Below are positions 24,101 through 33,108 of a stretch of DNA of 64,000 nucleotides, piece by piece. Origin of the DNA: Chitinophaga filiformis (lineage in GTDB: Bacteria; Bacteroidota; Bacteroidia; Chitinophagales; Chitinophagaceae); the NCBI RefSeq assembly GCF_021646545.1, contig NZ_JAKIRP010000015.1, positions 173,124-237,123 of the forward strand. Reading direction: 5' to 3'. Every line of letters starts with the position of its first letter. Position 1 is the stretch's first letter. The translations under genes were made by a program, and so were the position numbers. The notes beneath the pieces were generated by a model that made no database searches, had not been told where the DNA came from, and was given only the letters and a program-made list of their open reading frames with translations.

Positions 24101-25994
24101 CTTCGCTTGTTATAAATGTTGAGTAAGGGCTGTTTGACCAGCGTTGTCTTTCGCTGAAATACGTTGAAAAATATTTGAAGATAGGCCACAGCAGCAGGAG
24201 CCCGATACAAATGAACAGGTTCCTGGTATTGGGCACATCATAATAACCCGTAATTGTAAAGCTTTTTAAAGGATAGTAAGTCGTTTCCCTGGTGGCCTCC
24301 AGTTTCAACGTATAGTCGCCACGGGGTACTTCGTTGATATAAACGGTACCGTTCTGGCTTCCTTCAGACCAATGTTCCCCATCTTCTACACCACTATAAT
24401 ATTCCACGCCTTTGTTAACGCTGTACTCCGTACCGGTCTTTGTATCGACCAGTGTTGCTTCCAGATCCATCCAGGTATTCTGTACGGGAGAGTAGAACTC
24501 TAACATGACGTTACTTTGCCTTTTCTCCAGGTGGATATCGTTGATCACGGCTGTTTGCACCTTAGATGAGTCAGAGAAATAAACTTCATTGGCGAACAGT
24601 TGCCGCTCGCTGCTGCCGGAGGTAAAGGCCAGATGTAGTACGATCAGCACACCTATCGCTATCAGGGTATTCCTGGCCAGGTTCATCAGGCTGATGTAAC
24701 CATTCGGTTGTACGGCGCCAATACCGATTTGTGTTGGCCGGATAATGGCATCACCCAGGGCCTCTTTCAGTTGGTCTGCGTCTACATGCCATCCCTTGAA
24801 CCAGACAATACCTTCTTCGGGACTTTGTTCCCTGTTCCACATGATGGGAGGGGAGATAAATTCCCAACATTTAGTCTTTCCGTCATTGAAGGCGTTGCCC
24901 GGAAATTCACCCCGGGCGGCGACAACATTATAGCTGTAAGAGTTGAACAGATCAAAGCTATTCCCTTCATAGTTAAACCCACTGGTATTCATATTTTCCG
25001 GGACCGGCGTTTTCCCCTGTTCCCGCAGGTAGATCCAGTGGCCGTCATACTCACTCAGGAAAGCATAACCTTCCTGCTCATTAAATAAGGTATATTCCCG
25101 CCAACGTGACTGGTATTGATTCCGTTCCTCCTTCACTATAAAACCGATCACTTTGTAGGGAATTCCTTTTATGGTGCCGGTTGCGCCCAGTGTGATGGCT
25201 GGTTCCACTTTTTTCAGATGCCTCTGAGGCTGCCTTATAAATTCAAGATCGTTCTCAAACACGTAAACGTTATAGCAGGTAGGACATGCACAACTTTGCG
25301 CGTAAGGGAAAGTTGCAACATGCAGTGTGGTACCACAGACACACTTAAATTCCCGGGCTGCGCTTTCATAGGCGCGGGTTTGTTCAAGGGCCAGCGAAGT
25401 AAAGTCAGTATAGTGAACTTCAAAGGCGGGCTGCACCTGCGACCAGTATTCTATAATATGTAAAACCTCCCCCTTTGGACTTGAAAAATCATAAGTGATG
25501 AAGGTGCCGTTACATTCAGGGATGAATAGTTCTCCTTCCACGTCCCATTTCTTACACTTGTCCTTGCGCAACAGCATATATTGCTCCTTGTTCATCAATT
25601 TCCTGGAACCCGGCGACAACTGTCTGATCGCATCCTGGGCCAGCTCGGGAGGTGTTGCCACCGGCAGAAGAATAGCATACATACCATATCCTTCCATGAG
25701 GTAGGCAGCAGTTTCGTCCTGGAATATAATGGTCCAGTAGCTAAATACCGTTTCTGATGTCCATGTCCTGAACCGGCCAGTTACTTTGAATGTTTTGTCT
25801 TTCCATCGCCCCGTAGTGCCCGGGGCAATAAGCGAAGCTTTTTCGGCAATAACATGAAAGGGCCTGGGCACGATAGTGCCATCGGCCATCTTATTTAGCA
25901 CTGTACCGCATTTGCACACTACCACCGAACTATGTTGGGTGGTGAACGTGATCATGTTGCTACAGGAAGGGCATTGGTGTGTATAAGGGATCAC
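24093..25994 (-). CDS. DUF4178 protein with zinc-ribbon-like ends and membrane anchor
   Basis: A 633-residue protein. A Cys-rich N-terminus (CPSC at residues 8-11, CKC at 27-29) looks like a zinc ribbon. Two DUF4178-like beta domains follow (about 45-195 and 260-420; GRWKDKTFKVTGRF, then GTIKGIPYKVIGFI), separated by a second Cys cluster (CVCGTTL, CACPTCYNVYVF). Near residue 450 a membrane helix begins, then a beta-rich region and a second helix near 595-615. DUF4178 is of unknown activity but repeatedly neighbours DUF350 and polyamine enzymes. The gene lies 9 bases after speD and overlaps the small membrane gene. It probably docks the pathway at the membrane. Confidence 0.85.
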   Translation of the reverse strand: MIPYTHQCPSCSNMITFTTQHSSVVVCKCGTVLNKMADGTIVPRPFHVIAEKASLIAPGTTGRWKDKTFKVTGRFRTWTSETVFSYWTIIFQDETAAYLMEGYGMYAILLPVATPPELAQDAIRQLSPGSRKLMNKEQYMLLRKDKCKKWDVEGELFIPECNGTFITYDFSSPKGEVLHIIEYWSQVQPAFEVHYTDFTSLALEQTRAYESAAREFKCVCGTTLHVATFPYAQSCACPTCYNVYVFENDLEFIRQPQRHLKKVEPAITLGATGTIKGIPYKVIGFIVKEERNQYQSRWREYTLFNEQEGYAFLSEYDGHWIYLREQGKTPVPENMNTSGFNYEGNSFDLFNSYSYNVVAARGEFPGNAFNDGKTKCWEFISPPIMWNREQSPEEGIVWFKGWHVDADQLKEALGDAIIRPTQIGIGAVQPNGYISLMNLARNTLIAIGVLIVLHLAFTSGSSERQLFANEVYFSDSSKVQTAVINDIHLEKRQSNVMLEFYSPVQNTWMDLEATLVDTKTGTEYSVNKGVEYYSGVEDGEHWSEGSQNGTVYINEVPRGDYTLKLEATRETTYYPLKSFTITGYYDVPNTRNLFICIGLLLLWPIFKYFSTYFSERQRWSNSPYSTFITSEDE

Positions 25995-26003
25995 AGTGAT
26001 TGA

Positions 26004-26357
26004 TTAGCGTTTGAGGAATTGTTCATGTTCAACAGCTGCATTAAAATGAGCTTTTATCGCGCTGTATATATTATCTACCGTACCATCATTATTCCGCAGA
26101 TAATTGCTGAGGTAAATATCCACATTGATCTTCCCATGCTCCGGCCATGTATGTATAGACAAATGACTCTCACTCAGGCATACCACTCCCGTATAGCCGG
26201 AGGGGGTGAAATTATGATATACCTCTCCCAGCTTTTGTAACTGATGAGTAAAAATGAGTTCGTCTGCCAGGGTTTTGAACGCTGTGAATGTGCTAAGTAG
26301 TTGATGCTCAGTTGTGTGAAGTGTTGCGATGAGATGGGTCCCCTTGTTATATTCCAT
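26004..26357 (-). CDS. speD: S-adenosylmethionine decarboxylase-like proenzyme
   Basis: A 117-residue prokaryotic-type AdoMetDC. The self-cleavage site is intact: Glu63-Ser64 in LSESHLSIHTWPE, where Ser64 would become the pyruvoyl group, and His69 matches the processing His68 of the Thermotoga enzyme. The residue equivalent to catalytic Cys83 is Ser84 (VDIYLSN). The product, decarboxylated SAM, would feed the aminopropyltransferase encoded downstream. It is the first gene of the seven-gene minus-strand operon and is divergent from the yiaA-like gene, so the operon promoter must lie in 26358-26474. The family call is firm; full activity is uncertain because of the Cys to Ser change. Confidence 0.87.
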   Translation of the reverse strand: MEYNKGTHLIATLHTTEHQLLSTFTAFKTLADELIFTHQLQKLGEVYHNFTPSGYTGVVCLSESHLSIHTWPEHGKINVDIYLSNYLRNNDGTVDNIYSAIKAHFNAAVEHEQFLKR

Positions 26358-26474
26358 ATGTATACAGGATATTGCGGGGCAAAATAAGGAATCCTGACGA
26401 TTTATACCTGAAAACCGCTATTCTCCACCCTTGCAATTTGATCTACTTTAGCGTTGTAATTATCACACAACATA

Positions 26475-26900
26475 ATGAAGCAAAAACCATCACTTGCCTT
26501 TATTGCTACCTCCTGGCTTGCATTACTAATAGGAGTGTTAGGTTATATCATTGGACTGTGGAATGCAGAAATGCAGCTCAATGAAAAGGGCTATTATTTT
26601 ACCATATTAATGTATGGTTTGTTTGCTGGCGTATCTGTACAGAAATGTGTCAGAGACCGTCTTGAAGGGGTACCGGTAACGGATATCTATTATGGTATCA
26701 GCTGGGTATCCACTCTTTTATGTATTGTATTGCTGACAGTAGGCTTATGGAATGCGACACTGTTGCCAAGTGAGAAAGGTTTTTACGCCTTCGCCTTCCT
26801 GCTGAGTATTTTCGGAGCTATCAGCGTACAGAAGAACACTCGTGATACCCAGGCTGCAAAAGCGGGTATCGTAACCGGAGACACGACAATCGAAAGGTAA
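26475..26900 (+). CDS. YiaA/YiaB-type inner membrane protein
   Basis: A 141-residue protein with four membrane helices arranged as two similar halves. Each half carries a G-x-WNA turn (IGLWNAEMQLNEKG; VGLWNATLLPSEKG) followed by F-x-SVQK-x-x-RD, the YiaA/YiaB repeat. Function of the family is unknown. It is divergent from speD and followed 85 bases later by a DUF4870-like gene on the same strand. Confidence 0.85.
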   Translation: MKQKPSLAFIATSWLALLIGVLGYIIGLWNAEMQLNEKGYYFTILMYGLFAGVSVQKCVRDRLEGVPVTDIYYGISWVSTLLCIVLLTVGLWNATLLPSEKGFYAFAFLLSIFGAISVQKNTRDTQAAKAGIVTGDTTIER

Positions 26901-26985
26901 CCCACCCAAATAATTGATGGCAAAAGAGATAAAGACTTTGGTAGCAATACCTTAGCTTTATCTGAAAAATTAAACCATATCTTTT

Positions 26986-27318
26986 ATGAAAAACCAAACG
27001 TTGGCTATTATTGCCTACATCACATTGATTGGATGGATATATAGCTATGTCCAATATAAAAGTAGCCCGGATAGGAGCAGGTTGGTGCGCTATCACCTGA
27101 ACCAGGCACTGGGTATTTTTATCTTTACTGTGATTTTATGGACAGCCATTAAGGTCATTTCAGTAATTGTTCCATCAATAGGCTCAATATTAGCGGTAGC
27201 CGGCCTTCTTCCATTGGTCTTAATGACCTTTGGCGCTGCAGCAGCGTCCAAAGATATATTAAGCCCTGTCCCCGGAGTTGGAAAATTGTTTGAGAACAGG
27301 TTTGGTTTTCTGAACTGA
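26986..27318 (+). CDS. DUF4870/TIC20-like small membrane protein
   Basis: A 110-residue protein with three or four hydrophobic helices. The pattern IAYITLIGWIYSYV, then RYHLNQALGIFIF, and a final P-G-VGKLFENRF tail resembles the DUF4870/TIC20-like family of small membrane proteins. A strong GCGGCAT hairpin follows. Function is unknown. Confidence 0.72.
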   Translation: MKNQTLAIIAYITLIGWIYSYVQYKSSPDRSRLVRYHLNQALGIFIFTVILWTAIKVISVIVPSIGSILAVAGLLPLVLMTFGAAAASKDILSPVPGVGKLFENRFGFLN

Positions 27319-27324
27319 TCTGTT

Positions 27325-27341
27325 GCGGCATCGTATGCCGC
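27325..27341. terminator. hairpin after the DUF4870-like gene
   Basis: GCGGCAT (27325-27331), loop CGT, ATGCCGC (27335-27341). It is a perfect compact stem 7 bases beyond the stop, followed by A-rich rather than T-rich sequence, so a possible rather than certain terminator. Confidence 0.45.
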
Positions 27342-27389
27342 CAAGAAAATAACTATATCCTAACACCCTATACTGACATGAAAAGTAAA

Positions 27390-27418
27390 CCGGGAAACTT
27401 CGTCCTGAAGTTTCCCGG
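27390..27418 (-). terminator. intrinsic terminator of the isoaspartyl peptidase gene
   Basis: CCGGGAAACTTC (27390-27401) and GAAGTTTCCCGG (27407-27418) form a perfect 12-bp stem with a 5-base loop. Read on the minus strand it follows the stop at 27438 and is trailed by TTTACTTTT. Confidence 0.8.
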
Positions 27419-27437
27419 AACTTCCCTAAACTTCCCA

Positions 27438-28499
27438 TTATTTGTAGATCTCAATCGTTATTTTTCCTTCAGCGGTCACCATGCCCCTGTACATTCCTTC
27501 GGTATTGAAAGGGAGCGCGGCATGACCATTTTTGTCCAAAGCTATCAACCCACCATTCCCTCCAAGTGTACCTACTTTCTCTATGACGGCCTTACCGGCC
27601 TGCTGTACTGTTAACCCTTTATAGGCCATCAGCGCAGACAGATCATAAGCTACCACACTGCGGATAAAAAATTCTCCCCATCCTGTACAGGAAACGGCCA
27701 CGGTATTATTGTTGGCATAGGTACCTGCGCCAATGATAGGTGCATCACCAATACGGCCATACTTTTTGTTGGTCATTCCTCCGGTAGAAGTACCCGCTGC
27801 CAGGTTGCCTGCTTTATCGAGCGCCACAGCGCCTACAGTACCGAATTTGTTATCGATGTTTTCAACACCCAGTTTTCCGGCTGGCTGATAACTGTGATCC
27901 AGCTTACTCTTCATAGAGTCTGCCTTCAGGGCTTTCTGCAATCCTTCCCAGCGTTCCTGTGTGCGGAAATAGGAGGGATCTACGATTTCCAATCCTGCTT
28001 CCTTCGCAAACTGCTCTGCCCCGCGCCCTGCCATCATCACATGTTCTGATTTTTCCATCACAGCCCTTGCTGCAGAGATGGGATTGCGAATGGTAGACAC
28101 ACCCGCTACAGATCCTGCTTCCAGCGTTTTCCCATTCATAATGGCAGCATCCATTTCATTGCGTCCGTCATGTGTGAATACAGCGCCCTTCCCTGCATTG
28201 AACAGCGGATTGTCTTCTAGTACACGGATAGTAGCTTCTACTGCATCCAGGCTACTTTTGCCCGCCTGTAATGCTTTATAGCCCGTTTTCAGCGCTTCCT
28301 CCAGTCCTGCTTTGTACGCGGCTTCTTTCTGCGCTGTCATATTCTTTTTAAGGATAGTGCCCGCACCGCCATGTATGACGAGCACATATTTTTCCTGGTG
28401 AGTACTGTCGTCAGCAGTGATATTGTTTGCGCGCGCCTGCAGGTTACTGCAAATAACCAGCATCCAGGCCGCGGATCGGAGAAGGGAAAGTGTTTTCAT
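27438..28499 (-). CDS. isoaspartyl peptidase / plant-type L-asparaginase
   Basis: A 353-residue secreted Ntn-hydrolase. A signal peptide covers about residues 1-24. IHGGAGTI (42-49) begins the fold and the autocleavage site is Gly220-Thr221 in NKFGTVGAVALD; Thr221 is the nucleophile. GTSTGGMTNKKYGRIGDAP and GAGTYANN complete the active site. It splits isoaspartyl dipeptides and L-asparagine, here probably in the periplasm. It is convergent with the DUF4870-like gene and divergent from the glycosidase at 28620; the shared upstream region contains a direct repeat GGACACT at 28522 and 28532. Confidence 0.9.
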   Translation of the reverse strand: MKTLSLLRSAAWMLVICSNLQARANNITADDSTHQEKYVLVIHGGAGTILKKNMTAQKEAAYKAGLEEALKTGYKALQAGKSSLDAVEATIRVLEDNPLFNAGKGAVFTHDGRNEMDAAIMNGKTLEAGSVAGVSTIRNPISAARAVMEKSEHVMMAGRGAEQFAKEAGLEIVDPSYFRTQERWEGLQKALKADSMKSKLDHSYQPAGKLGVENIDNKFGTVGAVALDKAGNLAAGTSTGGMTNKKYGRIGDAPIIGAGTYANNNTVAVSCTGWGEFFIRSVVAYDLSALMAYKGLTVQQAGKAVIEKVGTLGGNGGLIALDKNGHAALPFNTEGMYRGMVTAEGKITIEIYK

Positions 28500-28619
28500 A
28501 CTGACTAAATTATAAAATCTGGGACACTATAGGACACTTTGTTAGCGTAGATGTTGCAAATTAATAATCCGTTTTTGCGCAAACGTTTCCATACATTTAT
28601 TGAAATGTGTTCCACTATT

Positions 28620-30782
28620 ATGAAAAAAAGGATACAAAACTGTTTATACGCGCTTTCATTATGTATGTTATTGTTGCTCGTCAGCTCCACCTCCCAGGGC
28701 CAGGAGCTCATCGACCGTATGGCATTGGTGCAGCGGCATAATGTTGTCAATAATAAATTCGATTCGCTTTCTTCACTCACCCTCGGCAACGGTGGTTTTG
28801 CTTTTACTGTAGACATCACCGGACTGCAATCCTTTCCTGAGGCCTATAGTCAGGGCGTTCCACTGGGCACCCAATCTGAGTGGGGGTGGCATAGTTTCAC
28901 AGATACTGCCGGCTACCGCTTTGAAGAAAGCCTCAAAACCTATCACCTGCATAACCGCGATATCACATATGCTGTGCAATGGAATACGCCGGAACGCAAT
29001 AGACAGGCATCAGACTGGTTCAGACAGAACATGCACCGTTTGCAGTTAGGAAACATTGGTCTCCAGATATTGTTGAAGAACGGAACTGCCTGCCGCCTGT
29101 CCGACATTAAAGACGTATCGCAGGAACTGGACCTCCGGAGGGGGGTGATCAAAAGCCACTTCACGGTAGACGGCAATCCTGTGCAGGTACTGACCACGGT
29201 GCATCCTGACACAGACCTTATCGCTGTCAGGATCGAATCTCCCTTGCTGAAAGAAGGCCGGATAAAACTGCAGATACGTTTCCCTTATCCCACCGGTACT
29301 TTTCTGGACGCCGGTGTGAACAGGCAGTATCCTGAAAAACATGTATCCCGCGTTGTGGAGGTTGGCCAGCGTTCTTTTACAATGGAGCACAGTCTTGACA
29401 AAACGCGTTACTTCCTGCAGGTAGGCGGTTCCGATGCTATGACACTGGCACAGCAGCAACGGCACGATCACATCATCACACCGGCCACTACGGCTGCCCG
29501 TTTTGATGTTGATTTCCGCTTCAGCGAAGAACGTCCTGCTTCTCTTCGTACACTGCCTCCCTTTGAAACAGTGCGTACCTTCAGTGAAGAACACTGGCTG
29601 CGTTTCTGGCAAACGGGAGCTGCCGTAGACTTCGCCGGGAGTACTGATCCACGGGCCTTCGAGCTCGAGCGCAGGGTCATACTTTCACAATACCTGATGG
29701 CAGTACAATGCGCAGGCAACATACCTCCACAGGAAACAGGGCTGACTTACAACAGCTGGTTCGGCAAGCCTCACCTGGAAATGCACTGGTGGCATGTTGT
29801 TCATTTTGCATTATGGAATCGCCCCGATATCCTCGAAAAAAGCCTGCAATGGTATGCTACTGTTGCAGGGAAAGCCAGGGCTATTGCCCAACGTCAGGGA
29901 TATGAAGGCCTCCGCTGGCAGAAAATGACTGACCCGGAAGGGAATGAAAGCCCTTCTTCAGTAGGCGCTTTTCTATTATGGCAACAGCCGCATTTCATCT
30001 ATATGACTGAGCTGCTGTATCGCCATTATCATGACCATGGCACATTGAACAAATACAAAGACCTGGTATTCGCTACTGCAGATTTCATGGCTTCATTTGC
30101 AGCCTACGACACTGCCACGCATCGCTATATACTGGGCAAGGGTATGATCCCTGCACAGGAGCGCTTCAAACCGGAAAATACCTTTAATGCCACTTTCGAA
30201 CTGGCCTACTGGCGCTGGGGGCTCACCACTGCACAGGAATGGCGTACCCGCTTGGGATTGCCCCGTAATGCCCGCTGGGACGCCATACTGGATAGTCTGT
30301 CGCCACTCCCGCAAAAGGATGGCCTCTACCTGGCTGCCGAAAGTGCTCCTGATTCATACACTAACCCACCGTATATGACAGACCATCCTGCTGTATTGGG
30401 CGCCCTGGGTATGTTGCCTGCGCGGCCTTATGTAGATACTGCTGTCATGCACCGCACCTTCAATAAGATATGGACGTCCTGGAACTGGCAGGAAACCTGG
30501 GGCTGGGACTTCCCGCTCACTGCCATGACGGCTACGCGTCTCGGTATGCCGGAAAAAGCGATTGATGCCCTGTTCATGCCTGTAAAGACCAACACCTGGC
30601 TGCCTAACGGGCATAACTACCAGGATGAACGCCTGCGGCTGTATCTGCCGGGGAATGGTGGTCTCCTGACCGCTGTTGCCATGATGTGCGCAGGTTACGA
30701 CGGCTGTATGCAGGCATTGCCGGGCATTCCCGATAATGGCAAATGGCGGGTGATGTGGGAAGGGCTGCATACCATGCCCTGA
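28620..30782 (+). CDS. secreted GH65/GH95-like glycoside hydrolase
   Basis: A 720-residue exported protein. Start at 28620 (MKKRIQNCLYAL) gives a normal signal peptide; an upstream in-frame ATG at 28551 would bury it. The N-terminal third is beta-rich (TLGNGGFAFTVDITGLQ, then a beta-sandwich). The rest is helical, with MHWWHVVHFALWNRP and KMTDPEGNESPS, typical of (alpha/alpha)6-toroid enzymes of clans GH-L/GH-M such as GH65 and GH95. I cannot place the catalytic acid with certainty, so the substrate is open. It begins a plus-strand pair with the GH105 gene 32 bases downstream, implying a common plant-polymer target. Confidence 0.72.
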   Translation: MKKRIQNCLYALSLCMLLLLVSSTSQGQELIDRMALVQRHNVVNNKFDSLSSLTLGNGGFAFTVDITGLQSFPEAYSQGVPLGTQSEWGWHSFTDTAGYRFEESLKTYHLHNRDITYAVQWNTPERNRQASDWFRQNMHRLQLGNIGLQILLKNGTACRLSDIKDVSQELDLRRGVIKSHFTVDGNPVQVLTTVHPDTDLIAVRIESPLLKEGRIKLQIRFPYPTGTFLDAGVNRQYPEKHVSRVVEVGQRSFTMEHSLDKTRYFLQVGGSDAMTLAQQQRHDHIITPATTAARFDVDFRFSEERPASLRTLPPFETVRTFSEEHWLRFWQTGAAVDFAGSTDPRAFELERRVILSQYLMAVQCAGNIPPQETGLTYNSWFGKPHLEMHWWHVVHFALWNRPDILEKSLQWYATVAGKARAIAQRQGYEGLRWQKMTDPEGNESPSSVGAFLLWQQPHFIYMTELLYRHYHDHGTLNKYKDLVFATADFMASFAAYDTATHRYILGKGMIPAQERFKPENTFNATFELAYWRWGLTTAQEWRTRLGLPRNARWDAILDSLSPLPQKDGLYLAAESAPDSYTNPPYMTDHPAVLGALGMLPARPYVDTAVMHRTFNKIWTSWNWQETWGWDFPLTAMTATRLGMPEKAIDALFMPVKTNTWLPNGHNYQDERLRLYLPGNGGLLTAVAMMCAGYDGCMQALPGIPDNGKWRVMWEGLHTMP

Positions 30783-30814
30783 TTTATGATCCATCCACGT
30801 AAAAACTATATATA

Positions 30815-31945
30815 ATGAAGATGCATCTTTTAATCGCTACTGTCCTGCTGGGCCTCTGCAGTTATCTGCCTGCCCGGACACAATCGCTGCCGCCAAAAAA
30901 GGAAGTGCTGAAAACCCTGACCCTCGCTAACCGTTACTTTATGGAGAAATGGCCGGACGCCGGTAAAGAGATCGTTCTTCATAAGACCTGGCCTTCCAAC
31001 ATCTGGACACGGGCAGTCTATTACGAAGGACTCATGGCACTTTACCAGATCGATCCGCAGAAAACTTATTACGACTACGCCGTGCAATGGGGCGACAAAC
31101 ACCATTGGGGCCTGCGTGGCGGCATCATTACGCGCAATGCCGATAACCAGGCCTGTGGTCAGACTTATATCGACCTCTACCTCATAGATAAACAACCTGA
31201 ACGTATGCACGACATCAAGGCCTCCATCGACAGCATGCTGGCGACAGATGTCATCGATGACTGGGACTGGATTGATGCCATCCAGATGGCGATGCCGGTA
31301 ATGGCGCGCCTGGGAAAGTTGTATAACGACACTTCTTATTTCCATCGCATGTATGAGATGTATGCGTTTACAAAATTCAGGCATGGTACCAATGGGCTAT
31401 ACAATCAGCAGGAGCACCTGTGGTGGAGGGACAAGGACTTTGTGCCGCCCTACAAAGAGCCTAATGGCGGCAACTGCTACTGGAGTAGGGGAAACGGCTG
31501 GGTATTGGCGTCGCTCGTCCGCACGATGGAATGGTTGCCGAAGTCTTCTCCTTATTACAACATCTTCCTGCAGGATTTTAAAGATATGGCTGCGGCGTTG
31601 GTGAAACTACAGCGTACCGATGGTTTCTGGAATGCGAGCTTGCATGATCCTGCCAATTTTGGTGGTAAGGAGCTGACGGGAACTTCGCTGTTTGTGTATG
31701 GTATGGCGTGGGGCATACGGCAGGGGTATCTTGATAAGAAGGTTTATCAGCCGGTGGTGGTGAAGGCGTGGAATGCGCTGGTGAAGGATTGTGTGCATGA
31801 TAATGGAATGCTGGGATATGTGCAGAGTACGGGGAAACAGCCGTCTGATGGGCAGCCGCTGGCGTTTGATAAGATTCCGGATTTTGAGGATTATGGGTTG
31901 GGGTGTTTTTTGCTGGCGGGGACGGAGGTGTATAAGAGTAAATAG
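30815..31945 (+). CDS. GH105 unsaturated rhamnogalacturonyl hydrolase
   Basis: A 376-residue secreted enzyme with a signal peptide (about residues 1-23). The sequence carries GH88/GH105 hallmarks: IWTRAVYYEGLMAL near the N-terminus, DDWDWIDAIQMAMP with the catalytic-type Asp, YWSRGNGWVLASLVRTMEW and a terminal DFEDYGLGCFLLAGTEVY. Family members remove unsaturated galacturonic or glucuronic residues left by polysaccharide lyases, as YteR and YesR do on rhamnogalacturonan. It is cotranscribed with the glycosidase 32 bases upstream. Repeat-rich non-coding DNA follows. Confidence 0.9.
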   Translation: MKMHLLIATVLLGLCSYLPARTQSLPPKKEVLKTLTLANRYFMEKWPDAGKEIVLHKTWPSNIWTRAVYYEGLMALYQIDPQKTYYDYAVQWGDKHHWGLRGGIITRNADNQACGQTYIDLYLIDKQPERMHDIKASIDSMLATDVIDDWDWIDAIQMAMPVMARLGKLYNDTSYFHRMYEMYAFTKFRHGTNGLYNQQEHLWWRDKDFVPPYKEPNGGNCYWSRGNGWVLASLVRTMEWLPKSSPYYNIFLQDFKDMAAALVKLQRTDGFWNASLHDPANFGGKELTGTSLFVYGMAWGIRQGYLDKKVYQPVVVKAWNALVKDCVHDNGMLGYVQSTGKQPSDGQPLAFDKIPDFEDYGLGCFLLAGTEVYKSK

Positions 31946-31990
31946 TTGGCTGGCGCTTTATGCGTACAGGGTGCTTGTTTCGCTTGTTGC

Positions 31991-32054
31991 CTTGGGGGTG
32001 CGATTTTTTCAGAGTACGTTCCATACTGAAAAGTAAGTGCGGGCTTGCTGGCTG
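31991..32054. repeat. partial copy of the dispersed palindromic repeat
   Basis: This 64-base stretch (CTTGGGGGTG onwards) is repeated nearly exactly from 32107, including TCAGAGTACGTTCCATACTG and AAGTAAGTGCGGGC. It contains only the outer end of the larger repeat that is complete at 32120-32335. Confidence 0.8.
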
Positions 32055-32119
32055 CTCTGGATTTCAGCCATCCGCCTGGTGTTGTCCTCTTATTGTCTTA
32101 TTTGTGTCCTTGGGTGTAT

Positions 32120-32335
32120 GATTCTTTCAGAGTACGTTCCATACTGAAAAGTAAGTGCGGGCCTGCTGGCTGAGTTCTTTGAAGTTTCTTGCTATGGAGC
32201 GTTGGGAGGTCGTATTGGGCTTTGGTATATTTATTAAATCCCTGGTGCAACGTGGCAGCATACTTCAAACAACTTAGGCCAGCAAGCTCCGCCTTACTTT
32301 TCCTGATTCCACTCATCCGCTGATAGTTGGACGTT
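32120..32335. repeat. dispersed palindromic repeat, copy B
   Basis: The core 32146-32302 (157 bases) begins and ends with imperfect ~42-base inverted termini (GAAAAGTAAG ... CTTACTTTTC; both arms include TGCTGGC and TTTGAAGT). The whole unit is present in opposite orientation at 34529-34745, with 8 differences over the core when compared by eye (about 95% identity). Open frames inside are repeat-derived. Confidence 0.88.
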
Positions 32336-32823
32336 CTTGAAACTATTAATGGCGTCCTCTTAGGTCATTGTCATCTTACCTTTTACCTTGACCTTAACCT
32401 TATTAACCTTAACCTTCCACTTCCTCTTTCCATTGCCCATTATCCATACCTTAGCTTTACGTTACGGGCCATGTCGCATAGAACTTCTGGCGGCAACTGT
32501 TCTCTTATATAACATTTATATAGGGTTTTCTTACGTTATTCCTTTCCTATTTCAGTTCTTATTCCCGTTCTCATTCTTGATTTTTTCTCCGTTGAGTTAT
32601 TGCAATGATCTATTTTTCGTCCTACGGGCTTCAAATCACCAGTATATACGTCCTACAAAGCAGAGATTGCATTAATGAAGCATAAAGAGCGGGAGCTTGA
32701 AAAGATAAGTGGTCGATTAAACAATTGGACGTCCCCCTTCTCTCTTCCCCCAACTCGAAAACGGGGCGGCTACCAAAGGACAAAAATAAGCGATCAAACT
32801 ACTGGCGGAGCAACTAAAGTACG
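32336..32823. other. non-coding stretch between repeat copies
   Basis: Nothing protein-like is supported here. The only visible structure is a pyrimidine-rich run at 32377-32430 with several CCTTAACC-like units and A/T-rich sequence to about 32680. Short open frames have no family pattern. Confidence 0.5.
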
Positions 32824-32981
32824 GGCCGGGTTCAGGTGGGGACTGCTGGCCTTAGTTGTTCGAAGTTGCCGACGCGCCCGACCAGGAGTTAAATAGACAT
32901 CCCACTGCCCAACCGTCCCACCACGTCCAATATTAAGAAACTTCGAAGAACTACAGCCAGCAGTCCCACCTGAAAACCGGC
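32824..32981. repeat. diverged copy C of the palindromic repeat
   Basis: Termini GGCCGG-TTCAGGTGGG and CCCACCTGAA-ACCGGCC are inverted; the arms 32831-32867 and 32939-32974 pair over about 36 bases with a few mismatches. The internal order (GCTGGCCTTAGTTGTTCGAAG, then a short AT segment, then AAACTTCGAAGAACT) parallels copies B and D but the sequence has diverged strongly. Confidence 0.75.
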
Positions 32982-33108
32982 CGTCGCCCTGCCTGAAAAC
33001 CAAAGCTGCCCAAAGCCCAAGAAAAATTCCGTTTTCGAGCAAACATTCACCATTATTTGTATCATTTTTACACCTACCTGGGCCAACTCAGCCTGAATGC
33101 GACTGCTT

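Noticed and set aside
32098..32316. Two similar ~70-residue frames at 32098-32316 (minus) and 34572-34778 (plus)
   Set aside because: They lie exactly within inverted repeat copies B and D; their similarity follows from DNA repeat identity, not protein conservation.
32377..32430. Telomere-like CCTTAACC units
   Set aside because: Only a few irregular units in a pyrimidine-rich non-coding stretch; no array structure.
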